A stretch of DNA of 64,000 nt from Labilithrix sp. (GTDB lineage Bacteria > Myxococcota_A > Polyangia > Polyangiales > Polyangiaceae), in the NCBI GenBank assembly GCA_019637105.1, contig JAHBWF010000021.1, positions 1 through 64,000 on the forward strand, written 5' to 3'. The notes beneath the pieces are model-generated. The model had not been told where the DNA came from and searched no databases. It saw only the letters and a list, made by a program, of their open reading frames with translations. A program made the position numbers and the translations under genes. The first letter of the stretch is position 1; every line of letters begins with the position of its first letter. Positions 7,523-15,825 of the stretch are shown one piece after another.

Positions 7523-8185
7523 TCAATCGTGACGCGGCGCGCCGCCCTCCTCGCGGCACCACAGCTCGGCGATGCGGCGCAGCTCACCCTCCTCCGCGGT
7601 CGCTCGAGCCGCCGCCACTCGGTAGTGCCCGAGCGCCAGCACGCACTCGGCGTCCTCGGTGGTGGCCGCGCCGGTCAGCTCGGCGCTCGTGACGCGCTCG
7701 CGCGTCGGGTCGAGCCGCGCGAGCTCGCGCGCCGGGTAGCCCGGGGCGACGAGCGTGAGCGCGCCTCCCGCGAGCTCGAGCCGGACCGCCGGAGCCGGGC
7801 CCGCCGCGCTCAGCGGCCCCTCGGCGGCGAGCGCCTGCTGGGCGATGCGCGCCGCCTTCGCCGTGTCGAACCGGTGGCGGCTCGTCGGGTCTTCGTCCAG
7901 ATGGTAGAGCGAGAGGACGCCGCCGCACCCCGAGCTCTCTCCCGCGCGACAGATCGCCAGCTCGCAGTAGGCGCCGTCGCCTTTGCCGCGTCGATCGCAG
8001 AGCACCCTTCGAGTGACCGCGCGCCGAGCCGACGACCACCCGAGGAAGGTCTCGCGCACCAGCCAGGCGTCGTCGGTCGTGAGGACGGCGACGTCCTCTT
8101 CGAGCGTAGGGACACGCGCCGCGGGAGACCGCTCCGTCGTCGCTGCGACCTCGGCGCCCGCGCGCTCCGATCGCCCGCCGGTCAT
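7523..8185 (-). CDS. Hypothetical protein, possibly a lipoprotein with an unclear start
   Basis: The 220-residue product has a body of unknown family: paired cysteines (LCDRRGKGDGAYCELAICR, SGCGGVLSLYHL) and a C-terminal LWCREEGG. The first ATG is 8185, but the frame continues open upstream and reads RALALLLGCRGAAAPDAP directly before it. That looks like the end of a lipoprotein signal with lipobox Cys. No ATG, GTG or TTG lies in frame upstream of that segment, so either a rare start codon is used, the start is mis-sequenced, or the resemblance is fortuitous. It lies downstream of the DUF1269 gene on the same strand. Confidence 0.55.
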   Translation of the reverse strand: MTGGRSERAGAEVAATTERSPAARVPTLEEDVAVLTTDDAWLVRETFLGWSSARRAVTRRVLCDRRGKGDGAYCELAICRAGESSGCGGVLSLYHLDEDPTSRHRFDTAKAARIAQQALAAEGPLSAAGPAPAVRLELAGGALTLVAPGYPARELARLDPTRERVTSAELTGAATTEDAECVLALGHYRVAAARATAEEGELRRIAELWCREEGGAPRHD

Positions 8186-8288
8186 CGGCGCGTCGGGCGC
8201 GGCGGCGCCGCGGCAGCCGAGGAGCAGCGCCAGGGCGCGCGGGATGTTCCGGAGGGATCGGGAGCGCGACGAGCGGACGCGGCGCGGC

Positions 8289-8828
8289 TCAGGCAGGCGA
8301 GCCGCTCCCCGCCGACCCGCTCCCGAGCGCGTTGCGGAGGCGCTGGACGGTGTCCGGCGTCAGAGAGCTCTGCGTCAGCTTCGCGCCGGCGAAGCGCGCG
8401 AGCTCCCGCTCGAGCGCGTCGTCCTTGACGTGGCTGACGAGCAGCGCGAGCGCCGAGGTCCCCGGAGACAGGGACGCCTCGAGCTCCTTGACGGTCGCGT
8501 CGGGGATGCCGATGTCGACGAGCTTGGCGGTGAGCGCCCCGATGCCCGCGCTCAACGCGCCGCCGACGACGGTGCCGACCGGCCCCGCCACGAGCGTGCC
8601 GATCAGCGCGCCCCAGAGGCCGGAGCGCGCCGCGCTCTCGGCGGGCTGCACGTCGACGGTCTCCGTGACGTTGCTGCGGCCTTCGGCGGTCTTGTCGAGG
8701 AAGACCGCGTCGTGGAGCAGGATGCTCTGCTCGGTCTGGAGTCGCTGGAACGCGAGGAACGCCTCGCGCGACTTGAGGGGCGAGTCGAACGCGATGACGA
8801 GGAGGTGGTTCGGTTCAGTTTGGCTCAT
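8289..8828 (-). CDS. DUF1269-family membrane protein
   Basis: This 179-residue protein begins NHLLVIAFDSPLKSREAFLAFQRLQ. A glycine-rich hydrophobic hairpin (GLWGALIGTLVAGPVGTVVGG, residues ~70-105) follows, then an amphipathic C-terminal half. This is the layout of the DUF1269 family, small proteins of unknown function with a glycine-zipper-like membrane segment. The ATG at 8828 is clear, because similarity to the family starts within the first ten residues. Confidence 0.75.
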   Translation of the reverse strand: MSQTEPNHLLVIAFDSPLKSREAFLAFQRLQTEQSILLHDAVFLDKTAEGRSNVTETVDVQPAESAARSGLWGALIGTLVAGPVGTVVGGALSAGIGALTAKLVDIGIPDATVKELEASLSPGTSALALLVSHVKDDALERELARFAGAKLTQSSLTPDTVQRLRNALGSGSAGSGSPA

Positions 8829-8884
8829 GTCGCGAGCAGTTTTGCCGATCGTCGCGACATTGCAAGCGTCGTCGTCCCGACGCG

Positions 8885-9577
8885 TCAGCCGGACGAGCCG
8901 GGGGCGCGCGCCGCGGCGCCCGCGTGGCGCGCCCGATCGACGAAGAGCGTCGCGACCACGACGAGGAGCATGGTCGGGAACACGTAAAACGCGGGGGTGT
9001 CCCACGCGGCGCCTCGCGGGCGGTACACGCCGCCCGTCGCCGCGCAGACCGCGAGGTAGAGCGCGAGGATCACGACGCCCGAGCGCTGCCAGAGCCGCCG
9101 GTCGATCGAAGGCTCGGGCTCGGGCGCCTCGTGCGCGCGTCGCGGCGCGAGGACGGGGCGCCACGCCGGCCGGTCCCAGACGAGGAGGGCCAGCGTGCCC
9201 AGCCCGATCAGCGTCACCACGCTGGCGGTCGGGTAGACCTTCGTGCTCCAGCAGAGGGCCGAGATGGTCGTGAAGATCGGCGCCGCCAGGAGCGCTCCGA
9301 GCGTCGCGAAGCGCTGCGTGACGAGCAGCGTCGCCGCCACGAGCTGAACCGCGCCGACGAGCTGGTAGAACGCGCCGGTCGCGTGGAACGCGTGGAGGAA
9401 GTCGTGGAACGGACCGTGGAGGTGCGGATCCGTGAACGGCTCGGCGAGCACCTTCTTGAGCCCGGCCGGGAAGAGCGAGAACCCCACGAAGATGCGCAGC
9501 ACGGCGCCCGCGAGGTGGAGCGATCTCTCGCGGCGCGCGCGGAGGACGAGGTCGTCGAGCGTCGTCGCCAGCGCCAC
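8885..9577 (-). CDS. DoxX-like integral membrane protein
   Basis: The protein has about six hydrophobic helices. The N-terminal segment LRIFVGFSLFPAGLKKVLAEPF, followed by FHDFLHAFHATGAFYQLVGAVQLVAATLL, is typical of DoxX/DoxD-like proteins, a broad family of small membrane proteins with poorly defined roles. The start is uncertain. GTG at 9577 begins just before the family similarity. An ATG at 9667 would add 30 mostly Arg/Gly residues that look like translated non-coding DNA, so I prefer the GTG. Confidence 0.65.
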   Translation of the reverse strand: MALATTLDDLVLRARRERSLHLAGAVLRIFVGFSLFPAGLKKVLAEPFTDPHLHGPFHDFLHAFHATGAFYQLVGAVQLVAATLLVTQRFATLGALLAAPIFTTISALCWSTKVYPTASVVTLIGLGTLALLVWDRPAWRPVLAPRRAHEAPEPEPSIDRRLWQRSGVVILALYLAVCAATGGVYRPRGAAWDTPAFYVFPTMLLVVVATLFVDRARHAGAAARAPGSSG

Positions 9578-9891
9578 GGCCGAGACGCTACGTCGCGCGC
9601 TCCGTCGTCGCAAGCCGCCGCCCGCGCGCGGGCGCCGAGGTACGACATCCTGGGGAAGGATCTCCACGGACGAGCGTAAACGAGTCCGGACGGCCCCACG
9701 GTGGGGGGCCGGGTCGAAGCTGTCCTCGCCGACGACTGTCGCTCCCGCGGTCGGTCGGCCGACACCTGTGCGACCCGGCGCGTCCGCCCTCTGCCCGTCG
9801 ACGACGCGTGAGCCTTCGGCGCGCGGCCGTCGACGTGCGCGTCGAAACCCGTGTGCTCGAGCGCGTCGCGCTCGCTCTCTTGGAGCTCGTC
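9578..9891. other. Divergent intergenic region, nothing specific seen
   Basis: About 314 bases lie between the DoxX-like gene (minus) and the proline-linker lipoprotein (plus). If the DoxX-like gene starts at 9667 the gap is 224 bases. Apart from the TTGGAG ribosome-binding site before 9892, I see no convincing promoter, hairpin or repeat. Confidence 0.5.
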
Positions 9892-10932
9892 ATGAAGAAG
9901 ATCCTAGGTCTCGCCGCGATCCTCGCGCTCTCGTCACCGCTCGCCTGCGTCGAGGACGTCGACGAGAGCGTCGAGAGCGCCGACAGCGCGCTCGACGGCG
10001 CGAAGATCCAGCAGCTCGGGACGATCGCCTACGGCGAGACGCGGACCGCGAGCTACTCGAACCCGCTCCGCTACCGCGCCTTCAAGATGACGGGCACGAA
10101 GGGCGATCAGGTCCGCGTCGTCGTGAGGTCGACGACGGGCGGCGCGCCGATCGCGTGGCTGCTCGGGCCCGGCTTCGGCGTCGTCGCGACCGACGACGGC
10201 AACGGAGAGAGCACGAACACCGCGACGGTGAAGAAGACGCTCGTCACCACGGGCACCTACTACGTCGCGTTCCGCGAGATCGACCTCGCGGACTCGACCT
10301 TCGAGGTCAGCGTCCACGACGATCGACCGGCGCCGCCGCCCCCGCCGCCTCCGCCGCCCCCTCCGCCGACGCCCGACGGCGACGTCTTCGATCCGGCTTG
10401 GTGCTCCGGCGCGGATCTCTCGAAGGCCGACCTCGTGGCGCGCTTCCCGCTCGCCGCCAGCAAGGTGAGCCTCGGTCCCGTCCGCCTCCGCGCCAAGACG
10501 CGCCTCTGCCAGGACCAGACCGGCTGCCAGGAGTGGCAGAACGCGAGCGAGGTCCCGTTCTACAAGGTGACGTGGTCGAGCAACCGCTACACGACGAGCT
10601 CGCCGACGACGATCGCGGTCCCGGCGACCGGCGCCGCCGAGCTGTCGATCACGACGAGCTCCACGGCGATCGCCCTCGAGGTGGGCGGGCTCTCGCTCGG
10701 CGCCTCGACGGCGCTCTCGAACACGCCGTCGTGGGACCTCCGCATGCCGACGCTCGACGGCGCGTCGGTGCAGGTCGGGAGCTGGCTCCCGTCGGCCGGC
10801 AGCTACCTGTCCTTCACCAAGAAGAACGTGACGAACCACTGCCTCCAGGCGCTCTCGACCGGCCGCGTCTACGCGCCGTCGGGCGACGGCCGGTACACCG
10901 AGTACGCCGCGTCGTTCAACAGCCAGTACTGA
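9892..10932 (+). CDS. Two-domain lipoprotein with polyproline linker
   Basis: This 346-residue protein has a lipoprotein signal ending at Cys19 (SSPLAC). The first domain (residues ~40-145) has the feel of a beta-sandwich pre-peptidase C-terminal-like domain (YRAFKMTGTKGDQVRVVV, then TGTYYVAFREID). A linker of twelve consecutive prolines separates it from a second beta-rich domain with four cysteines, ending EYAASFNSQY. No catalytic motif is visible. The start at 9892 has GGAG 6 nt upstream. In-frame sequence upstream of the ATG is not signal-like, so the longer reading is rejected. Confidence 0.75.
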   Translation: MKKILGLAAILALSSPLACVEDVDESVESADSALDGAKIQQLGTIAYGETRTASYSNPLRYRAFKMTGTKGDQVRVVVRSTTGGAPIAWLLGPGFGVVATDDGNGESTNTATVKKTLVTTGTYYVAFREIDLADSTFEVSVHDDRPAPPPPPPPPPPPPTPDGDVFDPAWCSGADLSKADLVARFPLAASKVSLGPVRLRAKTRLCQDQTGCQEWQNASEVPFYKVTWSSNRYTTSSPTTIAVPATGAAELSITTSSTAIALEVGGLSLGASTALSNTPSWDLRMPTLDGASVQVGSWLPSAGSYLSFTKKNVTNHCLQALSTGRVYAPSGDGRYTEYAASFNSQY

Positions 10933-11002
10933 TCGAGAAGCGAGGCCGGCCGCGCTCCCGAGCACGACGCGCGTTCGCGCGTCGGCTCGGCGCCGGTCTC
11001 CG

Positions 11003-11899
11003 CTACGACGCCTTCGGGTGCGACGGCGGCGCGAGATCGGGGCGCGCGACGGGCTCGTCGCCCTGCGTCGCGGGCTCCTCGCGCCGTCCGTTCGTGGCGC
11101 TGTCGACGGCGTCGACGAGGTCGTCCGGGCCGATCTCCTGCAGCGGGCTCTTCTCCTCGTCCTCGAGGCGCATCGCCTCGAGGACCAGGGCTCCGACGGA
11201 CGCGCGCGGCGCCGGCAGGCTCCGGCTCTCCCTCGGCTGGAACGAGAAGCGGCCGGCGCGCCACGCGAGCACCTCGCGCAGCACCTCGAGGGCCGGTCGA
11301 GGCGCCCCGGCGATCTCGGTGCTCGCGAACAGCCCGTCGGTGAGCGTGAGCGACGCGCGCTTGCCGCTCGTCGCGACGACCTCGACGAGCCCGCTCCGCC
11401 GCTCCATCTCGAACATCATGAGCAGGCTCGCCAGCGGGAAGGCGGAGAGGTCCCCGCGGATGGCCGCGGCCACCGAGGTCGACGACGGCGAGCCCTCCGC
11501 GTCTCGGCCGTCGAGCCGCCGCGCCATCGCGATCAGCGCCCCGATCTGAGCGACGATCTCGTCGTTGGAGATCGGGCGGTCGAGGAAGACATCTGCGCCT
11601 ACGTTCAGCGTTCGGGCGCGGGCGCTGCGGTCTTCGCTCAGGTCGCCGACGAACAAGATCGGGACCTTGGAGAGCGCGCCCGCCTCGGTCCGGACCTTCC
11701 GCGCGACCCAGGCGCCGTCGATGTCGGGCAGCTCGGGGCTGAGGACGATGCAGTCCGGCGTCGTCTCGCTCGCTTTGCGAAACCCGGCGACCGCCTCACC
11801 GGAGGCGTCGACGACGTAGCCTTTCTCCTGAAGGGCGCGGACGAGGGCGCTCGCGACCCACTCGTCCCCGTCGATCACGAGCACGCGGCCTCGGATCAC
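11003..11899 (-). CDS. Degenerate receiver fused to a DUF4388 domain
   Basis: This 298-residue cytoplasmic regulator has an N-terminal receiver-like domain (residues 4-120) and a DUF4388/PATAN domain (residues ~145-245). The receiver keeps the acidic pocket (VIDGDE, residues 8-13), but the phosphoacceptor aspartate is replaced by Ser54 (CIVLSPELPD) and the conserved lysine by arginine (FLDRPIS). It probably does not take phosphate in the usual way and may be a constitutive or protein-binding module. The GTG start at 11899 has TAAATA 6 nt upstream (11906-11911) and no Shine-Dalgarno, so the transcript may be leaderless. Confidence 0.8.
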   Translation of the reverse strand: MIRGRVLVIDGDEWVASALVRALQEKGYVVDASGEAVAGFRKASETTPDCIVLSPELPDIDGAWVARKVRTEAGALSKVPILFVGDLSEDRSARARTLNVGADVFLDRPISNDEIVAQIGALIAMARRLDGRDAEGSPSSTSVAAAIRGDLSAFPLASLLMMFEMERRSGLVEVVATSGKRASLTLTDGLFASTEIAGAPRPALEVLREVLAWRAGRFSFQPRESRSLPAPRASVGALVLEAMRLEDEEKSPLQEIGPDDLVDAVDSATNGRREEPATQGDEPVARPDLAPPSHPKAS

Positions 11900-11908
11900 T
11901 CGTCGTAT

Positions 11909-12700
11909 TTAGCATGCGCGTTCGCCAGCCGCGAAAACCCTGACGAAAGTCCGAGGCGCGCGCTTCCTCCGCCGGCACGTCGTGGCGCCGTCCATGTAGC
12001 AAACGCTGAGCGCCCGGCGCGCGCGCCCGGTGCGAGACCGGCCGGAGCGGTGCCACACGTGGTTGTGGATGAGGAGGACCTCGCCGGCGACCGCCGGGAG
12101 CGGGAGGGCGAGCGCCTCGGCGTCGATCTGCTCGAGCTTGTCCTTCGGCACGACGCCGCCGAGCGGGGTCGCCAGCCCGGCCGCGTGCGTCCCGGGCGCG
12201 ACCTCGACGCAGCCTCCGCCGGTCGGCGCGTCGTCGAGCGCGGTCCAGATCTGCAGCGTCGGATGGCGGTCGAGGCCCCAGAAGTCGCCGCCGTCCTGGT
12301 GCCACGGCAGGTCCGAGCCGCCGCCGGCGTGCTTGTTCATCAAGAACGCGCGGTAGAGCGTGACGTCGGCGTCCGGATAGACCCGCGCCGCGACGCGTCG
12401 GAAGACGTCGCTCGCGATCCAGCCCCAGAAGAGCGGATCGAGCTCGAGCTTCTCCACCTTGCGGTACGCGAGGGACGGTCCCTTCCACCCCTTGCCGTAC
12501 TCGAGGTCCTCGTAGCGGCCCGACTCCGAGTCGTGCTGGAAGAACAGGCCGGGGTACGTCACCTCGCCGAGCATGATGGCGTCGGCGCGCTCGCGGAGGC
12601 GCGCGACCGTCTCGTCGTCGGCGACCTTCCCGAGCCGAGCCCAGCCGTGCTCGCGGTAGTGGGCGATCGCGTCGTCGAGCGCTCGATCGTCGAGGATCAT
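11909..12700 (-). CDS. Phytanoyl-CoA dioxygenase family protein
   Basis: This 263-residue Fe(II)/2-oxoglutarate oxygenase of the PhyH family carries the iron-binding HxD in LPWHQDGGDFWG near residue 130. The distal histidine and the 2OG-binding arginine are in HNHVWHRSGRSRTGRARR near residue 220. The substrate is unknown, because PhyH relatives hydroxylate lipids, antibiotics and ectoine. Its ATG overlaps the stop of the aldo/keto reductase (ATGA, 12697-12700), so the two are one transcript with coupled translation. That suggests consecutive steps on one small molecule. Confidence 0.85.
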   Translation of the reverse strand: MILDDRALDDAIAHYREHGWARLGKVADDETVARLRERADAIMLGEVTYPGLFFQHDSESGRYEDLEYGKGWKGPSLAYRKVEKLELDPLFWGWIASDVFRRVAARVYPDADVTLYRAFLMNKHAGGGSDLPWHQDGGDFWGLDRHPTLQIWTALDDAPTGGGCVEVAPGTHAAGLATPLGGVVPKDKLEQIDAEALALPLPAVAGEVLLIHNHVWHRSGRSRTGRARRALSVCYMDGATTCRRRKRAPRTFVRVFAAGERAC

Positions 12701-13716
12701 CCGCGCACGTACTTCGTGTCGGTCCCGGTCCACGCCTGGTGCAGGGCGTCGACGGCGCCCCGCACCTCGGGCGGGAGCGCGCGGGCGCACGCGCGCACGC
12801 CCTCGTCGAGCTGCGCGACGCTCGCGGGACCGAGCAAGACGGAGTCGACGCCCTCGGCGCCGGCGAGCCACGCGTAGGACAGCTCGAGGAGGCTCAGGCC
12901 CGCGGTCTTCGCGACCTGCGAGAGGGCGTCGACGCGGTCGAACATGGCGTCCGTGAAGTACCTGCCCAGGTAGAGGCGGTTCTTGTCGAAGCGCGAGCCT
13001 CTCTGCGTGGAGCCGTCGCGCGCGTGCCGGCCCGAGAGGAGCCCGCCGGCGAGCGGGTTGTAGACCACGGTGTGGAGGCGGTAGCGCCGCGCGAAGGCGA
13101 ACCACTCGACGTCGAGCTGCCGGATCAGCACGTTGTAGAGCTGCTGGGCGACCACCGGCCGCGGCAAGCCGCGCCTCGCGAGCGCGTCGCTCGAGGCGAG
13201 GTGGATCATCTCGAGCACCTGCCACGCGGCGTAGTTCGACACGCCCCACGAGAGGATCTTCTTCTCCTCGAGCAGGCCGGCGAGGGCGTCGAGCGTCGCC
13301 TCGATCGGCGTGTCGCGGTCGGGGACGTGGAGGTAGTAGACGTCGACGCGGTCGGTGCCGAGGCGCTTCAAGCTCTCGTCGATCGCCGCGCGGAGCCGCG
13401 CGGGGCTCAGGCCCTCGGGCTTGCCGCCGACGCGGCCGAAGCCGCACTTGGTCGCGAGCACGACCTCGTCGCGCTTGCCCGCGAGGGCCTCGCCGACGAT
13501 GCGCTCCGAGGCGCCCTCGCCGTAGGCGTTCGCGGTGTCGACGTGACGGACGCCGAGCTCCAGCGCCCGCGCGATGATCCGCTTCGACTCGGCCTCGTCC
13601 GTGCGGCGTCCGAAGTTCATCGCGCCGAGGCAGAGCGGCGCACCCACCGCGCCGGCGCCGCTCGCGTTTCTCTCGGGCCGGAGCGCGAGCACCTCTCGGA
13701 GGAGCGGAGTTTCCAC
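12697..13716 (-). CDS. Aldo/keto reductase
   Basis: This 339-residue NADPH-dependent (beta/alpha)8-barrel oxidoreductase has the catalytic tetrad in order: Asp in VDTANAYG (~residue 60), Tyr in the same motif, Lys in LATKCGF (~89) and His in YYLHVPD (~129). The late loop LLGPASVAQLDE contacts the cofactor phosphate. The sequence fits the general aldo/keto reductase group with no specific subfamily assigned. It is the first gene of a two-gene unit with the PhyH-type dioxygenase and diverges from the phosphofructokinase gene across a region holding a 22-bp palindrome. Confidence 0.87.
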   Translation of the reverse strand: METPLLREVLALRPERNASGAGAVGAPLCLGAMNFGRRTDEAESKRIIARALELGVRHVDTANAYGEGASERIVGEALAGKRDEVVLATKCGFGRVGGKPEGLSPARLRAAIDESLKRLGTDRVDVYYLHVPDRDTPIEATLDALAGLLEEKKILSWGVSNYAAWQVLEMIHLASSDALARRGLPRPVVAQQLYNVLIRQLDVEWFAFARRYRLHTVVYNPLAGGLLSGRHARDGSTQRGSRFDKNRLYLGRYFTDAMFDRVDALSQVAKTAGLSLLELSYAWLAGAEGVDSVLLGPASVAQLDEGVRACARALPPEVRGAVDALHQAWTGTDTKYVRG

Positions 13717-13823
13717 CCGGCTCGATTAGCACCGCGCCGGCCGCGAGCGGAGAGGACGTGGCCGCGCCCGCGTTTCGCCGCGTTTCTCGCGGTCGAGCGC
13801 GCCTCCGCGGCCGCAGGCTGGAA

Positions 13824-13845
13824 CGTAACTCATAAATGAGTTACG
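13824..13845. promoter_or_regulatory. 22-bp palindromic operator
   Basis: A perfect inverted repeat has 10-bp arms (CGTAACTCAT and its complement ATGAGTTACG) separated by AA. It is AT-rich in very GC-rich surroundings and lies between the divergent aldo/keto reductase (start 13716) and phosphofructokinase (start 13921) genes. Length and symmetry fit a TetR-type dimer site. No TetR-family gene is in the neighbourhood. Confidence 0.75.
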
Positions 13846-13920
13846 GTTTGAGGGTCGATCACGGCTCGCGGAGAGCCTGTGGCGGCGAGTAGACTCCTGG
13901 CCGAACTCCTTCGGACACCC

Positions 13921-15240
13921 ATGACGAACGACAAGCTCGCGATTCTCGTCGGCGGAGGCCCCGCGCCCGGCATCAACAGCGTGATCGGCGCCGCGACCAT
14001 CCGCGCCAGCCTCTCGGGCGTCGAGGTCATCGGCGTCCAGGACGGCTTCCGCTGGTTGATCGAGGGCGACACCTCTCGCGTCTCCCCGCTCTCGATCGCC
14101 GACACGAGCCGCATCCATTTCCGCGGCGGATCGCACCTCGGCATCTCGCGCGCCAACCCGACCAAGAGCCCGGAGCTGCTCGCGCGCTGCCTCGACACGC
14201 TCGAGCGCCTCGGCGTCGGCATGCTGGTCACGATCGGCGGCGACGACACGTGCTTCAGCGCGTCGAGCCTCGCCAGGTCGTCGAAGGGCCGGCTCCGCGT
14301 GGTCCACGTGCCGAAGACGATCGACAACGACCTCGATCTGCCGCAGGACGTGTACACGTTCGGCTTCCAGACCGCTCGGCACATCGGCGCCGAGATCGTG
14401 AAGAACCTGATGGTCGACGCGAAGACGACGTCGCGCTGGTACTTCACGGTCGCGATGGGCCGGAAGGCCGGGCACCTCGCGCTCGGCATCGGCAAGGCCG
14501 CCGGCGCGACGCTCTCGCTCGTGCCCGAGGAGTTCACCGCGCGCGCGAACAACGGGACGGTGCGCCTCCGCGACATCGTCGACACGCTCGCCGGCGCCGT
14601 GATCAAGCGCCTCTCGCACGGCCGGCCCGACGGCGTCGCGGTCCTCGCCGAGGGCCTCGTCGAGGTCGTCGACACGGCGGACATCGAGGGGCTCGAGGGC
14701 GTCGAGCGCGACGCCCACGGCCACATCCGCATCGCCGAGGTCGACTTCGGCAACATCGTCAAGGCCGCCGTGCAGCGTCAGCTCGCGGACCTGCGCATCA
14801 AGACCACGATCGTCTCGAAGAACATCGGCTACGAGCTCCGCTGCGCCGATCCGATCCCCTTCGACATGGAGTACACGCGCGACCTCGGCTACTGCGCGGC
14901 GCGGTACGTGATCGAGGGCGGCGACCAGGCGCTCATCAGCATCCAGCGCGGCCGCTTCGTCCCGGTGCCCTTCGACAAGATCATGGACCCGAAGACGGGG
15001 CGCATGCGCGTCCGCATGGTCGACGTCGAGTCCGATCGCTACAAGATCGCGCGCAGCTACATGCTCCGTCTCCGCGCCGAGGACTTCAAGGACAAGGTCG
15101 AGCTCGCGCGCCTCGCGCAGGCGGCGAACATGAAGCCGTCCGAGTTCGTCGAGCGGTTCGGCTACCTCGCCGAAGGCGACACGCGCACGAGCCTCGCGCC
15201 GATGCGCGCCGCCACGCCGAGCAGCTCGCCCGGCGCCTGA
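13921..15240 (+). CDS. pfp: 6-phosphofructokinase, probably PPi-dependent
   Basis: This 439-residue member of the PfkA family phosphorylates fructose 6-phosphate in glycolysis. The phosphoryl-donor motif reads GGDDT (~residue 110) and the catalytic segment PKTIDND (~residue 132). In the established rule, Asp at the second position and Lys before TIDND mark pyrophosphate-dependent enzymes, while ATP enzymes have GGDGS and PGTIDND. The length also exceeds that of bacterial ATP-PFK (~320). ATG 13921 is chosen because family similarity begins at KLAILVGGG. An upstream in-frame ATG at 13879 adds 14 residues without similarity. Confidence 0.85.
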   Translation: MTNDKLAILVGGGPAPGINSVIGAATIRASLSGVEVIGVQDGFRWLIEGDTSRVSPLSIADTSRIHFRGGSHLGISRANPTKSPELLARCLDTLERLGVGMLVTIGGDDTCFSASSLARSSKGRLRVVHVPKTIDNDLDLPQDVYTFGFQTARHIGAEIVKNLMVDAKTTSRWYFTVAMGRKAGHLALGIGKAAGATLSLVPEEFTARANNGTVRLRDIVDTLAGAVIKRLSHGRPDGVAVLAEGLVEVVDTADIEGLEGVERDAHGHIRIAEVDFGNIVKAAVQRQLADLRIKTTIVSKNIGYELRCADPIPFDMEYTRDLGYCAARYVIEGGDQALISIQRGRFVPVPFDKIMDPKTGRMRVRMVDVESDRYKIARSYMLRLRAEDFKDKVELARLAQAANMKPSEFVERFGYLAEGDTRTSLAPMRAATPSSSPGA

Positions 15241-15242
15241 GA

Positions 15243-15358
15243 TCGGCGCGTCGCCGCGGCCGTCACGACGTCGCGCGGGAGGCCGTGCGCCCGAGGTCGG
15301 CGCGTCGCCGCGGCCGTCACGACGTCGCGCGGGAGGCCGTGCGCCCGAGGTCGGCGCG
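15243..15358 (+). repeat. 54-bp tandem repeat just after pfp
   Basis: Two perfect copies of a 54-bp unit (15243-15296 and 15297-15350), beginning TCGGCGCGTCGCC, are followed by the first 8 bases of a third. The array starts 3 bases after the pfp stop codon. 54 is a multiple of 18, the unit size seen at the ends of metB and of the TPR gene at 63 kb. Confidence 0.9.
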
Positions 15359-15361
15359 CCG

Positions 15362-15706
15362 TGGCGGCGGCAGGACTGCGTCCACGCGCACGGCCGCGCT
15401 CGAGAGCGCGACGGGGTCCCGTCCGCGTTCTCGCTCCAGGAGCGGCTCGGCGGGCTGACGTTCGCGCGCGACCTCGTCGAGGCGATGCGGAGCTGCGGCG
15501 TCGCGGTGCGCGCCGGCGTGGTCACCGGCGACATCGACGGGCGTGAGGGCGACGGCGCCGCGGCCAGCGTCTTCGCCGCGCGCAGCCTCGCGGCGTCCGC
15601 GCCGGCGGGAGAGGTGCGCCTCTCTCGCGGCCTCGCGGGGGTCTTGGCCGGCACCGGCGTCGAGCTCGAGGCCGCGGCCGGCGACGGCGTTCGCGTTCGC
15701 GCCTGA
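15362..15706 (+). pseudogene. Remnant of a class III nucleotide cyclase-like domain
   Basis: The open frame reads VAVRAGVVTGDIDG, then FAARSLAASAPAGEVRLSRG, then LAGTGVELE, before a stop at 15704-15706. This matches the last third of a class III adenylate/guanylate cyclase fold (compare the usual RAGLHTGE ... AARVAALAGPGEVLVS ... GSGIEFE). No start codon lies in front of a plausible N-terminus, and the frame runs back into the 54-bp repeats. The catalytic aspartates of the missing N-terminal part are absent. I read it as a decayed gene end, though a short non-catalytic protein starting at 15485 is possible. Confidence 0.5.
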
Positions 15707-15825
15707 TCGTCGAGCCCGGCGCGCAGGCGAAGCGCGCGGCCCGTCCGCGGATGACGGCGTCGGCGGCCCGCGGTCGGCGGCGCGCGTCGGCCGTGGAGCC
15801 CGAGCCGCCGAGCGCCGCGCCGACG

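Noticed and set aside
11909-13732. Single 607-residue frame spanning both the PhyH-like and the aldo/keto reductase region
   Set aside because: Its upstream half is an out-of-frame translation of the aldo/keto reductase. The PhyH-like gene starts at its own ATG at 12700.
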